From Spirosoma sordidisoli (GTDB taxonomy: Bacteria > Bacteroidota > Bacteroidia > Cytophagales > Spirosomataceae), in the NCBI RefSeq assembly GCF_004138325.1, contig NZ_SBLB01000001.1, forward strand, positions 1,683,855-1,747,854: a stretch of DNA of 64,000 nucleotides, given 5' to 3'. Both the position numbers and the translations under genes were made by a program. The notes beneath the pieces were generated by a model. That model searched no databases, was not told where the DNA came from, and was given only the letters and a program-made list of their open reading frames with translations. Positions 27,081-34,566 of this stretch are shown one piece after another (the first letter of the stretch is position 1; each line of letters opens with the position of its first letter).

Positions 27081-28199
27081 TCACTCAATACCACTCCCGA
27101 GGGTAAAGTCGTAGACCGCGCGGGCCAGGGCCTGGATGTCGTCGAAGGTGTGAAAAGCACTGATAATGACCCGTGTGTTGGGATTATCGGCGGGCGTAGG
27201 GTACGCGAAGGAATAGATAAACATACCGCGCTCCAGCAGAAAAGGGTATAACTCGTTCTGCTCCGTAAAAAATACCGGATAGCCCCTAGCGTGTTGGAAG
27301 AGGCCAGTCCGGTCGAGCAGGGCTTCGGCCAGGGTTATATTCTCCCGCAGGATAGCCCGCTGTTCGGCGTAGAGCGCATCGGCCCGGGTCAGCACATCCA
27401 TGTAGGCGGGTGGCATGGGCGAACAGGCTCCAAAGAAAGCGGTTTTGCGCAGTTCAGCCAGTACGTCGGCATCGCCCAGCACCACGCCCCCCGGCACCCC
27501 CATAGCCTTTGCCAGCGAGGCCGTTACCAGCAGACGAACCGAGTCCAGGCGCGGAATCTGGGGCCAGATACCCCAGCCGGGACCCAGCAAACCATCGGCG
27601 CGGGGCAGGTCGTTGAGAATCCCGATCCCGTGCGAATCGTCGACCACCAGCGTGATGGCCCGATCAGCTGGCAGCGCATCGACCCAGTCGAACGGGTAAT
27701 AGCCGGAATGGGCCGCGTCGAGCGCGTTGAGCAGGATGGCGACGGGACCGGGTGGCAACGCCCGCACCTGGTCGGGTAGCTGAGCCACCCAATCGCTGAA
27801 CGGCAGGCCGGGCAGCGCCACCGCCGGATCGTGCCAGAGCGCCGGATGCGCCTGCGGGCCATAGAGAAACGAAGCCTGCTGCGCCCGCAGGTACTGGACA
27901 ACGACCTGGCCAGCCATCATACCCGACGATACCGTCAGGGCCGCTTCGGCTCCCGACCAGCTGGCCAGCCGGGATTCGGCTTCGTCGTAGATGCCCAGTT
28001 GCAGATTACCATTGCGGGAGCTGCCGAAAGCCGTTCCGTAGCGGCCAATGGCGCTGGTCAGCAGCTGCTGAAAGCCGGGGTGCTGTGGCATACCCAGATA
28101 CGCCGTGCCGCTAAAAAACAGATAGTCCTGGTCGCCATACCGGATGGTACGGCCCGGTAGCTGATCGATGGTAAACGGATGGATGGGTTGTTGACTCAC
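27081..28199 (-). CDS. PLP-dependent enzyme of the AONS (8-amino-7-oxononanoate synthase-like) fold
   Basis: This 372-residue type I PLP enzyme resembles the alpha-oxoamine synthases: YLFFSGTAYLGMPQHP (start), GTAFGSSRNGN, VDDSHGIGILND (Asp and His of the cofactor site) and the Schiff-base Lys in LLVTASLAKAMG. True AONS makes a biotin precursor from alanine and pimeloyl thioester; here biotin genes are absent, so the acceptor and acyl donor are unknown. The GTG at 28199 was chosen because the N-terminus SQQPIHPFTID fits and it follows the epimerase stop by 11 nt. A single leftward operon with the dipeptide epimerase is likely. Confidence 0.85.
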   Translation of the reverse strand: MSQQPIHPFTIDQLPGRTIRYGDQDYLFFSGTAYLGMPQHPGFQQLLTSAIGRYGTAFGSSRNGNLQLGIYDEAESRLASWSGAEAALTVSSGMMAGQVVVQYLRAQQASFLYGPQAHPALWHDPAVALPGLPFSDWVAQLPDQVRALPPGPVAILLNALDAAHSGYYPFDWVDALPADRAITLVVDDSHGIGILNDLPRADGLLGPGWGIWPQIPRLDSVRLLVTASLAKAMGVPGGVVLGDADVLAELRKTAFFGACSPMPPAYMDVLTRADALYAEQRAILRENITLAEALLDRTGLFQHARGYPVFFTEQNELYPFLLERGMFIYSFAYPTPADNPNTRVIISAFHTFDDIQALARAVYDFTLGSGIE

Positions 28200-28210
28200 T
28201 CGTTCGTTGG

Positions 28211-29227
28211 TTAAAGCATGAGCCGGGCGCCGGTGCCGTTTTCGCTGGCGTAGATAACCCGGCCGTTGTTGAAGGTAACCCCCGTAGCGGGATCGTTGGC
28301 AATGAGCAGCGACCCATCCAGGTCGGCGTAATCGAGCAGCGGCAGCAGCTGGGCAATGGCCGAAATACCCACACTCGACTCGGTCATGCAGCCAACCATC
28401 ACGCGTAACCCCAGCGAGCGGGCGGTAGCGATCATTCGCCGGGCGGGCGTCAGGCCCCCGCACTTGGTCAGCTTGATATTGACCCCGTGAAAATAACCGG
28501 CGCAACGGGTTACATCGCTTTCTACGATGCAGCTCTCGTCGGCAATGATCGGCAGGGGCGACTGATCAGCGAGTTGCCGGGCTCCGCTCCAGTCGGTGGC
28601 CAGGAGGGGCTGTTCAATGAACTCAACCCCCAGCTCGGCCAGCTCGGGCGCAAAAGCCAGTGTTTGTTCGGCAGTCCAGCCGCAGTTGGCGTCGACCCGA
28701 AAGCGGGCGCTGGTATGAGCCCGAAGCGCCCGCATCACGTCCAGATCGGTATCGGGTCGGCCAAGCTTAACTTTATACAACGGCCAGGGCCATTCCAGGA
28801 GCTTGCTCACCATCCGGTCGGGGGTGTCGAGCCCGATTGTATAATTCGTCAGCGGACTTCGGGAGGGGTCGAGGTTCCAGCACGCATAGAGCGGCTTTTG
28901 CTGCCGCTTGGCCCACAGATCCCAGGCAGCCTGATCGAGGGCGCAGAGCGCAAATGGGTTACTGGCCAGGTAGGGCTGCATTTCGGCCCAGAACACGGCC
29001 GGGTCGGCTAGCTCGTGGGCTTCGATCCGATCGCGAAGCTGTTCGATGGCCTCCACCATCCCATCGATGGTAATGCCGTAGTAGCGCGTAGCGGTCGCTT
29101 CCCCGTACCCACTCAACTCGCCATCGCGCAGTTCGACGAGCAGCGACGGTTGCACATCGCGGCTGTCGTGGGCAATGGTAAACGTATGTTTCAGACGGAG
29201 ATCAACCCGGTGAAAAATCAATTGCAT
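28211..29227 (-). CDS. Dipeptide epimerase (L-Ala-D/L-Glu epimerase-like, enolase superfamily)
   Basis: This 338-residue protein has the muconate-lactonizing subgroup layout. The acid/base Lys pair is KVKLGRP and NIKLTKCGG, metal ligands are in FRVDANCGWT, IEQPL and IIADESC, and the substrate-specificity loop lies near the N-terminus. Family members epimerise L-Ala-D-Glu from murein turnover or other dipeptides. The frame is open to 29362, but a -7 box at 29232-29239 ends four bases before the ATG at 29227, fixing that start. It is followed by the AONS-like gene in an apparent operon. Confidence 0.88.
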   Translation of the reverse strand: MQLIFHRVDLRLKHTFTIAHDSRDVQPSLLVELRDGELSGYGEATATRYYGITIDGMVEAIEQLRDRIEAHELADPAVFWAEMQPYLASNPFALCALDQAAWDLWAKRQQKPLYACWNLDPSRSPLTNYTIGLDTPDRMVSKLLEWPWPLYKVKLGRPDTDLDVMRALRAHTSARFRVDANCGWTAEQTLAFAPELAELGVEFIEQPLLATDWSGARQLADQSPLPIIADESCIVESDVTRCAGYFHGVNIKLTKCGGLTPARRMIATARSLGLRVMVGCMTESSVGISAIAQLLPLLDYADLDGSLLIANDPATGVTFNNGRVIYASENGTGARLML

Positions 29228-29231
29228 GAAG

Positions 29232-29239
29232 CAAATATA
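29232..29239 (-). promoter_or_regulatory. -7 box giving a predicted leaderless epimerase mRNA
   Basis: On the minus strand this reads TATATTTG, matching TAnnTTTG, and ends four bases before the ATG at 29227. The spacing is identical to that at the thioesterase gene. It overlaps the tail of the response regulator gene region only by proximity (its stop is at 29245). Confidence 0.6.
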
Positions 29240-29244
29240 GCACC

Positions 29245-29892
29245 TTACAGCTCGACGAGCCCACAGCGGACGGCAACGATCACCATCCCAACCCGCGTAC
29301 GAACGCCCATTTTCTGGAAAACTGTTTCGCGATAGCCATCTACCGTACGGGGGCTGACGCACATCCGATCGGCTATATCGTTATAGGTCAACTCGCTACA
29401 GGCCAGTTTCAAAAAATCCGACTCCCGGTTGTTCAGCCCGAACATGGGCTTGCTGGCAATCAGGTCGGTTGTGCTGAGGCTACGAACAAGCCGGTGGGTC
29501 AGAAAATCGGAATAATAATACCCTTTCTCCATCACGTCATCGAGCGCCTGTCGTAGTTCCGTTGATCGACATCCTTTAAGCAAATAGCCGCGGGCCCCGT
29601 TGCGGAGCATGCGCACGATATGTTCTTCCCGGTCGGTCATGGAAAGCGCCATAACCCGCACCGATGGGTAAAGCTGCCGGAGCTGCACTGCCGTTTCGAA
29701 GCCATCCATCTCGGGCATATTCAGATCGACCAGCGCAATATCAGGTAGTGGTCCCCGCTGGAGCCGCGTTAGCAGATCACGGCCGTTTTCGGCAATGAAC
29801 AGCACTTCGTAGCGATCAAATTTTTGAATTAGATCAGCCAGCGCTTCGGCCAGCAGGTGATGATCGTCGGCAATAGCGATTGAGGTTGACAT
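29245..29892 (-). CDS. LuxR/NarL-family response regulator
   Basis: This 215-residue protein has a receiver domain with the acidic pair ADDH, the phosphoacceptor Asp in VDLNMPEMDG, Ser/Thr in ALSMTD and Lys in LLKGC. The C-terminal helix-turn-helix reads LKLACSELTYNDIADRMCVSPRTVDGYRETVF (positions about 163-195). It should bind DNA on phosphorylation by the HisKA_3 kinase encoded 124 nt upstream on the same strand. Targets are unknown. Only 17 nt separate its stop from the ATG of the epimerase gene. Confidence 0.93.
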   Translation of the reverse strand: MSTSIAIADDHHLLAEALADLIQKFDRYEVLFIAENGRDLLTRLQRGPLPDIALVDLNMPEMDGFETAVQLRQLYPSVRVMALSMTDREEHIVRMLRNGARGYLLKGCRSTELRQALDDVMEKGYYYSDFLTHRLVRSLSTTDLIASKPMFGLNNRESDFLKLACSELTYNDIADRMCVSPRTVDGYRETVFQKMGVRTRVGMVIVAVRCGLVEL

Positions 29893-30016
29893 GGGGCGTA
29901 AGAGAGGATAATTATCTTCCTGAAATATAGACAGTTATACAACAAGCCGCTAAACAAAGCCCGCAAACAGCAACCAAAATGAATATGAATGTATTATACG
30001 GTATTCCCGCCGACCG

Positions 30017-30829
30017 CTACCGGGTGTAATTGCGCGGTAGTAGTACGGTAACGGTTGTGCCGGCACCCAAACGGCTCTGAACGCTGAGCGTACCGCCGAG
30101 TAGTTCGGCCCGGCGGTGCAGGTTGCTCATGCCTGACCCGGACTCGTTGATTGGGCGGGCTGCCACATCGTCCTGGCTGAACCCCTGCCCATCATCGGCA
30201 ACCGTAAGCGTAAGTCGATCAGGCTGATAATCGACCGACACCGTTACGGTACGGGCGCGGGCATGTTTCAATACGTTGTTGAGCAACTCCTGACTCATTC
30301 GCAACAGGACAATATCGACCTGCTGCCCCAGCGGGTACACCTCCCCCGATTCGATAAACCGGGTTTGTATGCGGCCCGTTCGCTGAATACGGTCCAACTC
30401 CAGCGACAGACTCGGCAGCAACCCGAACCGCTGAACCGTGTTCTGGTCCAGGGTCTTTGCCAACGCCCGCACGTCAGTAATGATGGTACTGACAACGTCG
30501 CGCGTTTGCCGAACCGACTGCTGCACCGCGGCATCTATACTGTCATCTTCGAGCTGGTTCAGCCGCATAGCCGCTACCGTCAGTAACTGCCCGATATGAT
30601 CGTGTAATTCTTCGGCAATCTGCTGAAGAGTCTGGTTCTGAATTTCTAGTTGAGATTGTAATAATTCGCGCTGGTATTTTTCCTGCATTTCTTTTCGTTC
30701 ACGAATTACTTCTCTGCGCCGACGCCGGTGAAAAATAATGAAACTGGCGCTAAACAAAGCCATGATCACGAGTACAATACTTCCTACAACGAAGGCAACA
30801 AATACAGCATTGGCTGACTCGCTATTCAT
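30017..30829 (-). CDS. Sensor histidine kinase (HisKA_3/LytS-NarX type)
   Basis: This 270-residue kinase has one N-terminal membrane helix (about 8-31), a basic RRRRRE linker, a coiled coil, the phosphoacceptor box IAEELHDHIGQLL, and an HATPase domain with ELLNNVLKHA, VADDGQGFS and ESGSGMSNLHRR. It lacks any periplasmic sensor domain, so the signal may come from the 7-TM protein whose gene overlaps it by 8 bp upstream. The start MNSESANAVF was chosen; the frame extends 13 codons further. It most likely signals to the downstream LuxR-type regulator. Confidence 0.92.
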   Translation of the reverse strand: MNSESANAVFVAFVVGSIVLVIMALFSASFIIFHRRRRREVIRERKEMQEKYQRELLQSQLEIQNQTLQQIAEELHDHIGQLLTVAAMRLNQLEDDSIDAAVQQSVRQTRDVVSTIITDVRALAKTLDQNTVQRFGLLPSLSLELDRIQRTGRIQTRFIESGEVYPLGQQVDIVLLRMSQELLNNVLKHARARTVTVSVDYQPDRLTLTVADDGQGFSQDDVAARPINESGSGMSNLHRRAELLGGTLSVQSRLGAGTTVTVLLPRNYTR

Positions 30830-31487
30830 GATTCGGCAATGAAGAAGGAAGCAAACAGACCACCCCAATTGTCACATACAGTATATAATTAAAAGGAAAG
30901 CTGGCATAGTATATAAAAGTAGCCAGTTTTTGATTACTGATGATGAAATAATCGATCAGGCCAATGGTAAAAAAAGTACCCGCAAAGTAGATCAGAATAG
31001 CCACAAACAGCCAGAACAGGCCATCTCGTTCCGGTACATACAGATCCTGCCGATCAAGCAGTGTCCGAAAAAAAACAAAGCACCAGTATATCACTAACCC
31101 GCTCTCGATCATGTAGGTAATCGAGTTGTTATGCTCCGGCGACTGCCAGAAAATAGTGCTGATCACAACAATAACAATGTACCCAATTATGGAGCCGATG
31201 ACTCGCTTTCGATGTTTTTCGGATGGTAAGGCAAGGTAAAAAATGGCGCCCAGGCAGGCATATTCTATGGGTGCATACAGATGATAGATGAATAGGTTAT
31301 TTCCGTTGGTGGTTACTTTGATATAATCAGACCAAAGCTCGACCAGTAAATTACTGATAACCAGCAGTAACAGCGGACGTAGCGTACTGTCCATCCGCGT
31401 AAAATTTATGAGTATGATTATAACATTGATGGCCAGCAGACCCAGGTATATTTTATTGGGTGTAGAGACCAAAAGTAGCCATTCCAT
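30822..31487 (-). CDS. Seven-helix membrane protein next to a histidine kinase
   Basis: This 221-residue protein has seven clear hydrophobic segments at about 12-28, 36-53, 67-87, 95-114, 124-145, 155-178 and 190-214. Loops are short and no catalytic motif is visible. It belongs to no family I can name. The gene overlaps the kinase gene by 8 bp, so coupled translation is likely. I infer a membrane-embedded sensor or anchor for the kinase. The base composition is more AT-rich than neighbours. Gene is well supported, function unknown. Confidence 0.8.
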   Translation of the reverse strand: MEWLLLVSTPNKIYLGLLAINVIIILINFTRMDSTLRPLLLLVISNLLVELWSDYIKVTTNGNNLFIYHLYAPIEYACLGAIFYLALPSEKHRKRVIGSIIGYIVIVVISTIFWQSPEHNNSITYMIESGLVIYWCFVFFRTLLDRQDLYVPERDGLFWLFVAILIYFAGTFFTIGLIDYFIISNQKLATFIYYASFPFNYILYVTIGVVCLLPSSLPNHE

Positions 31488-31503
31488 ATCGTCCGTTGAA
31501 AGT

Positions 31504-31533
31504 ATGAGCCACTCCGCCGGCGGAGTGGCTCAT
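31504..31533. terminator. Perfect 30-bp palindrome between two leftward genes
   Basis: Left half 31504-31518 (ATGAGCCACTCCGCC) and right half 31519-31533 are exact reverse complements without a spacer. It lies 5 nt past the stop of the hypothetical gene at 31539 and 17 nt before the next start. It is probably its terminator, although no T tract follows leftward; an operator is possible. Confidence 0.6.
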
Positions 31534-31538
31534 TGCTC

Positions 31539-32018
31539 TTATTCTTTATACCCATCGGGCAACAGCTTACTCCCTGCGTATGGGCGCAGACAGGGCGGAT
31601 TTCTACACAAAAAATTTGTAACCAGTCCGCTTTTTAACGGCTCCTGGTCATCACTGATCAAATCCGTATACGTATTGGTTTCGTCTGGATGACTTACCGG
31701 CACCAGTAATGGCCAGATATCATTCTCGACCCCCGAATCAAAGACAGTATCCTTAGTCAGGTAAATCCGTATGCCACCGCAGTTCGGGTTGCTGGCAATG
31801 ATCTTCAGTAAGGTATCGATACGTACTGTTGCGGCCAGAAACACATCATCTGGGTCGACACCCCGACTTTTTACCATGTAGTCGATGTAGTTTTTCACCT
31901 GATTCTGTAGGGTTTCTATGTCAACCGGTTTGGCCTCGCTGGAGGTCGGATCGAGTTCGCAACTGGCTTCTACAAATCTGAATCGATTGGCGGGTGTGTG
32001 TGAAATGAGGAGGGGCAT
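31539..32018 (-). CDS. Hypothetical protein with C-terminal Cys-Pro-Pro-Cys-type motif
   Basis: This 159-residue soluble protein has no signal peptide. It shows a helical middle (VKNYIDYMVKSRG), then ASNPNCGGIRIYLTK, then a Cys/Pro tail, NFLCRNPPCLRPYAG. The G-I/V-R-x-Y core followed by a C-x-x-P-P-C tail recalls a hypothetical family common in Bacteroidota, often next to a membrane protein and histidine kinase, but I cannot name it. The Cys pair may bind a metal. It lies upstream of and in line with the 7-TM/kinase/regulator genes. Confidence 0.7.
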   Translation of the reverse strand: MPLLISHTPANRFRFVEASCELDPTSSEAKPVDIETLQNQVKNYIDYMVKSRGVDPDDVFLAATVRIDTLLKIIASNPNCGGIRIYLTKDTVFDSGVENDIWPLLVPVSHPDETNTYTDLISDDQEPLKSGLVTNFLCRNPPCLRPYAGSKLLPDGYKE

Positions 32019-32509
32019 AGGTTTTGGGGGTTGATTTGTACGTCAAATTATACAGCTCAGACGTAAAAAGTGATGCGGTTCAATCGCCCGCCTAAAAGGC
32101 TAAAAACAAATCACTGATTATCAGTAGACTACAAATAAATTATAGGCCTTTCACCCTGTAAATACGGGAAATTCCCCGTATTGAACACTGGCATTTCCAG
32201 CGCCTGTTTTGGGTTAATTTCTCCTTGCCTCGCGCTTGTCAGACAATCACCTTTGTACAGTATTTCTATCCACTCCATAATCGTATCGCTGACGAGCGTC
32301 AGTACCCAGCCGCCCCCGGGCAGCTGGGTATTTTTTTGAAACAGCAAGCGGGCATATATACGTACACAACTAAGTCATCTTTTCTGATTATCAATTTATT
32401 AGCAAGTAATTTTTATTCTGTTAAATCTAAACAATGTTGTTAAACCGTATGTCTTCCCGTTGATCGATCACACTTCACTATCAGTTTACTTAAGACACAA
32501 TTTATCAGA
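32019..32509. other. Intergenic region, no accepted gene
   Basis: About 490 bp, AT-rich towards the fasciclin gene. Two mutually overlapping frames (32129-32347 leftward, 32225-32443 rightward) start at TTG or lack family features and were not accepted. No terminator or -7 box was found, although this stretch must hold the promoters of both flanking genes. Confidence 0.5.
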
Positions 32510-33061
32510 ATGAAAACCTTAAAATTCTTTTTCGCACTGACTGCGCTGGTAGCGGTAAGTCAGGTTTCGTTTGCTCAGGAAAAAACCGTGACGGTAGGTG
32601 GCGCGCCCATGTACCCATCGAAAAATATCATTGAGAATGCTGTTAACTCGAAAGACCATACAACCCTGGTAGCGGCTGTCAAAGCGGCTGGGCTGGTTGA
32701 AACGCTGTCGGGTCCGGGCCCCTTCACGGTCTTCGCGCCAACCAACAAGGCGTTTGACAAACTGCCGAAAGGTACCGTTGAGACGCTGGTGAAGCCGGAA
32801 AGCAAAGAAACGCTGACCAGCATCCTGACCTATCACGTAGTACCGGGCAAGGTAAGCGCGGCCGATCTGGTGAAACAGATCAAAGACGGTAGTGGTAAAG
32901 CTACCCTGACAACGGTTGCGGGCGGTACGCTAACGGCCATGATGAGAGGTAAAAACGTGGTACTGACCGATGCCAAAGGCGGCACCTCAACCGTCACCAT
33001 TGCGGACGTAAACCAGTCGAACGGCGTTATCCACGTTATCGACACGGTACTGATGCCGTAA
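32510..33061 (+). CDS. Secreted fasciclin (FAS1) domain protein
   Basis: This 183-residue protein has a signal peptide (cleavage near VSFAQE) and one FAS1 domain over about residues 40-183. The two conserved boxes are present: FTVFAPTNKAFDKLP (H1) and the ending GVIHVIDTVLMP (H2), with the YH motif LTYHVVPGKV between. FAS1 domains mediate adhesion in extracellular or envelope proteins. It has neither a lipobox nor a T9SS C-terminal domain, so it is probably periplasmic or released. A strong terminator follows. Confidence 0.94.
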   Translation: MKTLKFFFALTALVAVSQVSFAQEKTVTVGGAPMYPSKNIIENAVNSKDHTTLVAAVKAAGLVETLSGPGPFTVFAPTNKAFDKLPKGTVETLVKPESKETLTSILTYHVVPGKVSAADLVKQIKDGSGKATLTTVAGGTLTAMMRGKNVVLTDAKGGTSTVTIADVNQSNGVIHVIDTVLMP

Positions 33062-33080
33062 GCAAACCACATCGGTGGAA

Positions 33081-33117
33081 CAGAAAACCCGGCCAGGCGG
33101 CCGGGTTTTCTGTTTTT
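33081..33117 (+). terminator. Strong terminator of the fasciclin gene
   Basis: A perfect 14-bp stem CAGAAAACCCGGCC (33081-33094) / GGCCGGGTTTTCTG (33099-33112) with loop AGGC is followed by T5. Confidence 0.92.
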
Positions 33118-33224
33118 AGCCCAGTCTGAGATCGGGCAACCACTGAAAAAGAAGCCTGAACATCAGCCACCCGAGTCGGTTATCAACAACAAATACATAT
33201 AGTTTCATAAAACCTGATCAACGT

Positions 33225-33488
33225 ATGAAGAGTGCAGTAATAATGGTAGCCCTGCTGACCACGCTGGCTTCGGCAGGCAGCTTTGCCCAGTCGGGTAGTT
33301 CGGGCAAGAACAGTACAAAGCCCGGGTCGAGCAGTGGGCTGCAACAATCGGTTAAGGGTGGTGCTACGTCGGGCGGCCCCTCGAATGGAGCGGGTAGTAT
33401 CGGCGCTCAAAAGGGGAGTACTACCCGGCAGGGATCGATGACCGCGACCACGAAGTCGACCAGCCGCAAAAAAACGGGTAGCCGGTAA
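33225..33488 (+). CDS. Small secreted Ser/Gly/Thr-rich protein
   Basis: This 87-residue protein has a good signal peptide (MKSAVIMVALLTTLASAGSFAQ). The mature 65 residues are low-complexity Ser, Gly, Thr and Lys with no hydrophobic core and a basic end (STSRKKTGSR), so it is probably unstructured and cationic. I recognise no family. It lies between two hairpins as its own transcription unit. Codon use looks normal for the genome. It could be an envelope or matrix component, but that is a guess. Confidence 0.68.
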   Translation: MKSAVIMVALLTTLASAGSFAQSGSSGKNSTKPGSSSGLQQSVKGGATSGGPSNGAGSIGAQKGSTTRQGSMTATTKSTSRKKTGSR

Positions 33489-33513
33489 GCCGCTATCAAC
33501 GTTTTGATTTCCT

Positions 33514-33560
33514 AACAACAGCGCGCACCTGACCAGCCTGGTTGGATGCGCGCTGTTGTT
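33514..33560 (+). terminator. Hairpin after the small secreted protein gene
   Basis: Arms AACAACAGCGCGCA (33514-33527) and TGCGCGCTGTTGTT (33547-33560) pair over 14 bp with a 19-nt loop, 25 nt past the stop. There is no long T tract. Confidence 0.6.
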
Positions 33561-33648
33561 GAATACCGAAGTGGCCGTTACGGGTAGCTGACGGTGTTTT
33601 GTTCTTATTCTTTAGGCGACTGTTGTTCGTGAAGGTAGTGTTAGCGAC

Positions 33649-33684
33649 TAATACATACAAAAGCTGTAGCTTTTGTATGTATTA
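33649..33684 (+). repeat. 17-bp inverted repeat in the methyltransferase leader
   Basis: Arms TAATACATACAAAAGCT (33649-33665) and AGCTTTTGTATGTATTA (33668-33684) are perfectly complementary with a 2-nt spacer, ending 21 nt before the ATG at 33706. It could be an operator for a dimeric regulator or a hairpin in the leader RNA. Confidence 0.8.
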
Positions 33685-33705
33685 ACCTTCTAAATCAGAT
33701 AACCG

Positions 33706-34518
33706 ATGAATCCGAACAAAGTACTGTGGGAGAAAGGCGACTTCACCCAAATTGCCCGAACCATGCGGGAAAGTGGTGAAAACCTGGTTGCCCAGCTTGG
33801 TATTACCCAGGGACTGGACGTTCTTGACCTGGGTTGTGGGGATGGAACTACCGCCCTGCCGGCAGCCAGACGCGGGGCTATCGTTTTAGGGGTCGACATT
33901 GCCCGTAATCTGGTTGAAGCAGGTAACAGTCGCGCCCGGGCTGAGGCACTCTCTACCTGTACGTTTCAGGAAGGGGACGCTACCGATCTGTCAGAGTTGG
34001 ACGATCATCGGTTCGATCTGGTCGTAAGCATATTCGGCGCCATGTTTGCCCCGAAGCCGTTTGAAGTGGCGAGTGAAATGGTTCGCGTCACCCGACCGGG
34101 CGGGCGGATCATCATGGGCAACTGGATTCCGGGCGATCCTACGCTGGTGGCTCAGATTCTAAAAATCAGTTCGGCCTATACCCCGCCACCGCCCGACGGG
34201 TTCATAAGTCCTATGCTGTGGGGTATCGAGAGCCATGTCATCGAACGGTTCGGGAAAGCCGGGATAGCCCAATCGGCTATTTCATTCGTGAAAGATACGT
34301 TTACCTTCAACGCGCCCTATTCCCCCGCCGAATTTGTCAGCGTGTTCAAAACCTATTACGGGCCAACCATGAATGCATTCGAAGCCGCCGAAACGAACGG
34401 AAAGACGGCAGAGCTACAGACTGAGTTGGAAGCCTTATTCATCAGTCAGAACAAAAGCGCCGACCCGACCACCACCACGGTTGATGCCTCTTTCCTGCGG
34501 GTAACGGTTCAGTGCTGA
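33706..34518 (+). CDS. Class I SAM-dependent methyltransferase
   Basis: This 270-residue protein has the methyltransferase-11/25-type core: motif I VLDLGCGDGTTALPAA (about 43-58), an acidic end of strand 2 (VDIARNLVEAG), a motif II region with DATDLSELDDHRFDLVVS, and post-core RVTRPGGRIIMGNW. Homologues are annotated as UbiE/COQ5-like, but the substrate is unknown. It is preceded by a striking 17-bp inverted repeat and followed by a hairpin, so it seems to be monocistronic and perhaps specifically regulated. Confidence 0.9.
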   Translation: MNPNKVLWEKGDFTQIARTMRESGENLVAQLGITQGLDVLDLGCGDGTTALPAARRGAIVLGVDIARNLVEAGNSRARAEALSTCTFQEGDATDLSELDDHRFDLVVSIFGAMFAPKPFEVASEMVRVTRPGGRIIMGNWIPGDPTLVAQILKISSAYTPPPPDGFISPMLWGIESHVIERFGKAGIAQSAISFVKDTFTFNAPYSPAEFVSVFKTYYGPTMNAFEAAETNGKTAELQTELEALFISQNKSADPTTTTVDASFLRVTVQC

Positions 34519-34521
34519 CTA

Positions 34522-34551
34522 TATACTAGCCAGTTTGGGCTGGCTAGTATA
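34522..34551. terminator. Hairpin between methyltransferase and ATPase operon
   Basis: Arms TATACTAGCCAG (34522-34533) and CTGGCTAGTATA (34540-34551) form a 12-bp stem. A short T tract (34554-34557) follows rightward. It lies 4 nt after the methyltransferase stop and 16 nt from the stop of the convergent gene. Confidence 0.75.
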
Positions 34552-34566
34552 CCTTTTATTGTCTTA

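Noticed and set aside
27081-28505. AONS-like protein starting at 28505
   Set aside because: The extra 102 residues overlap the epimerase gene and look like out-of-frame translation; the GTG at 28199 fits the family start.
32129-32443. Two overlapping 72-codon frames on opposite strands
   Set aside because: The leftward one starts at TTG, the rightward one has no hydrophobic or domain pattern; neither is supported.
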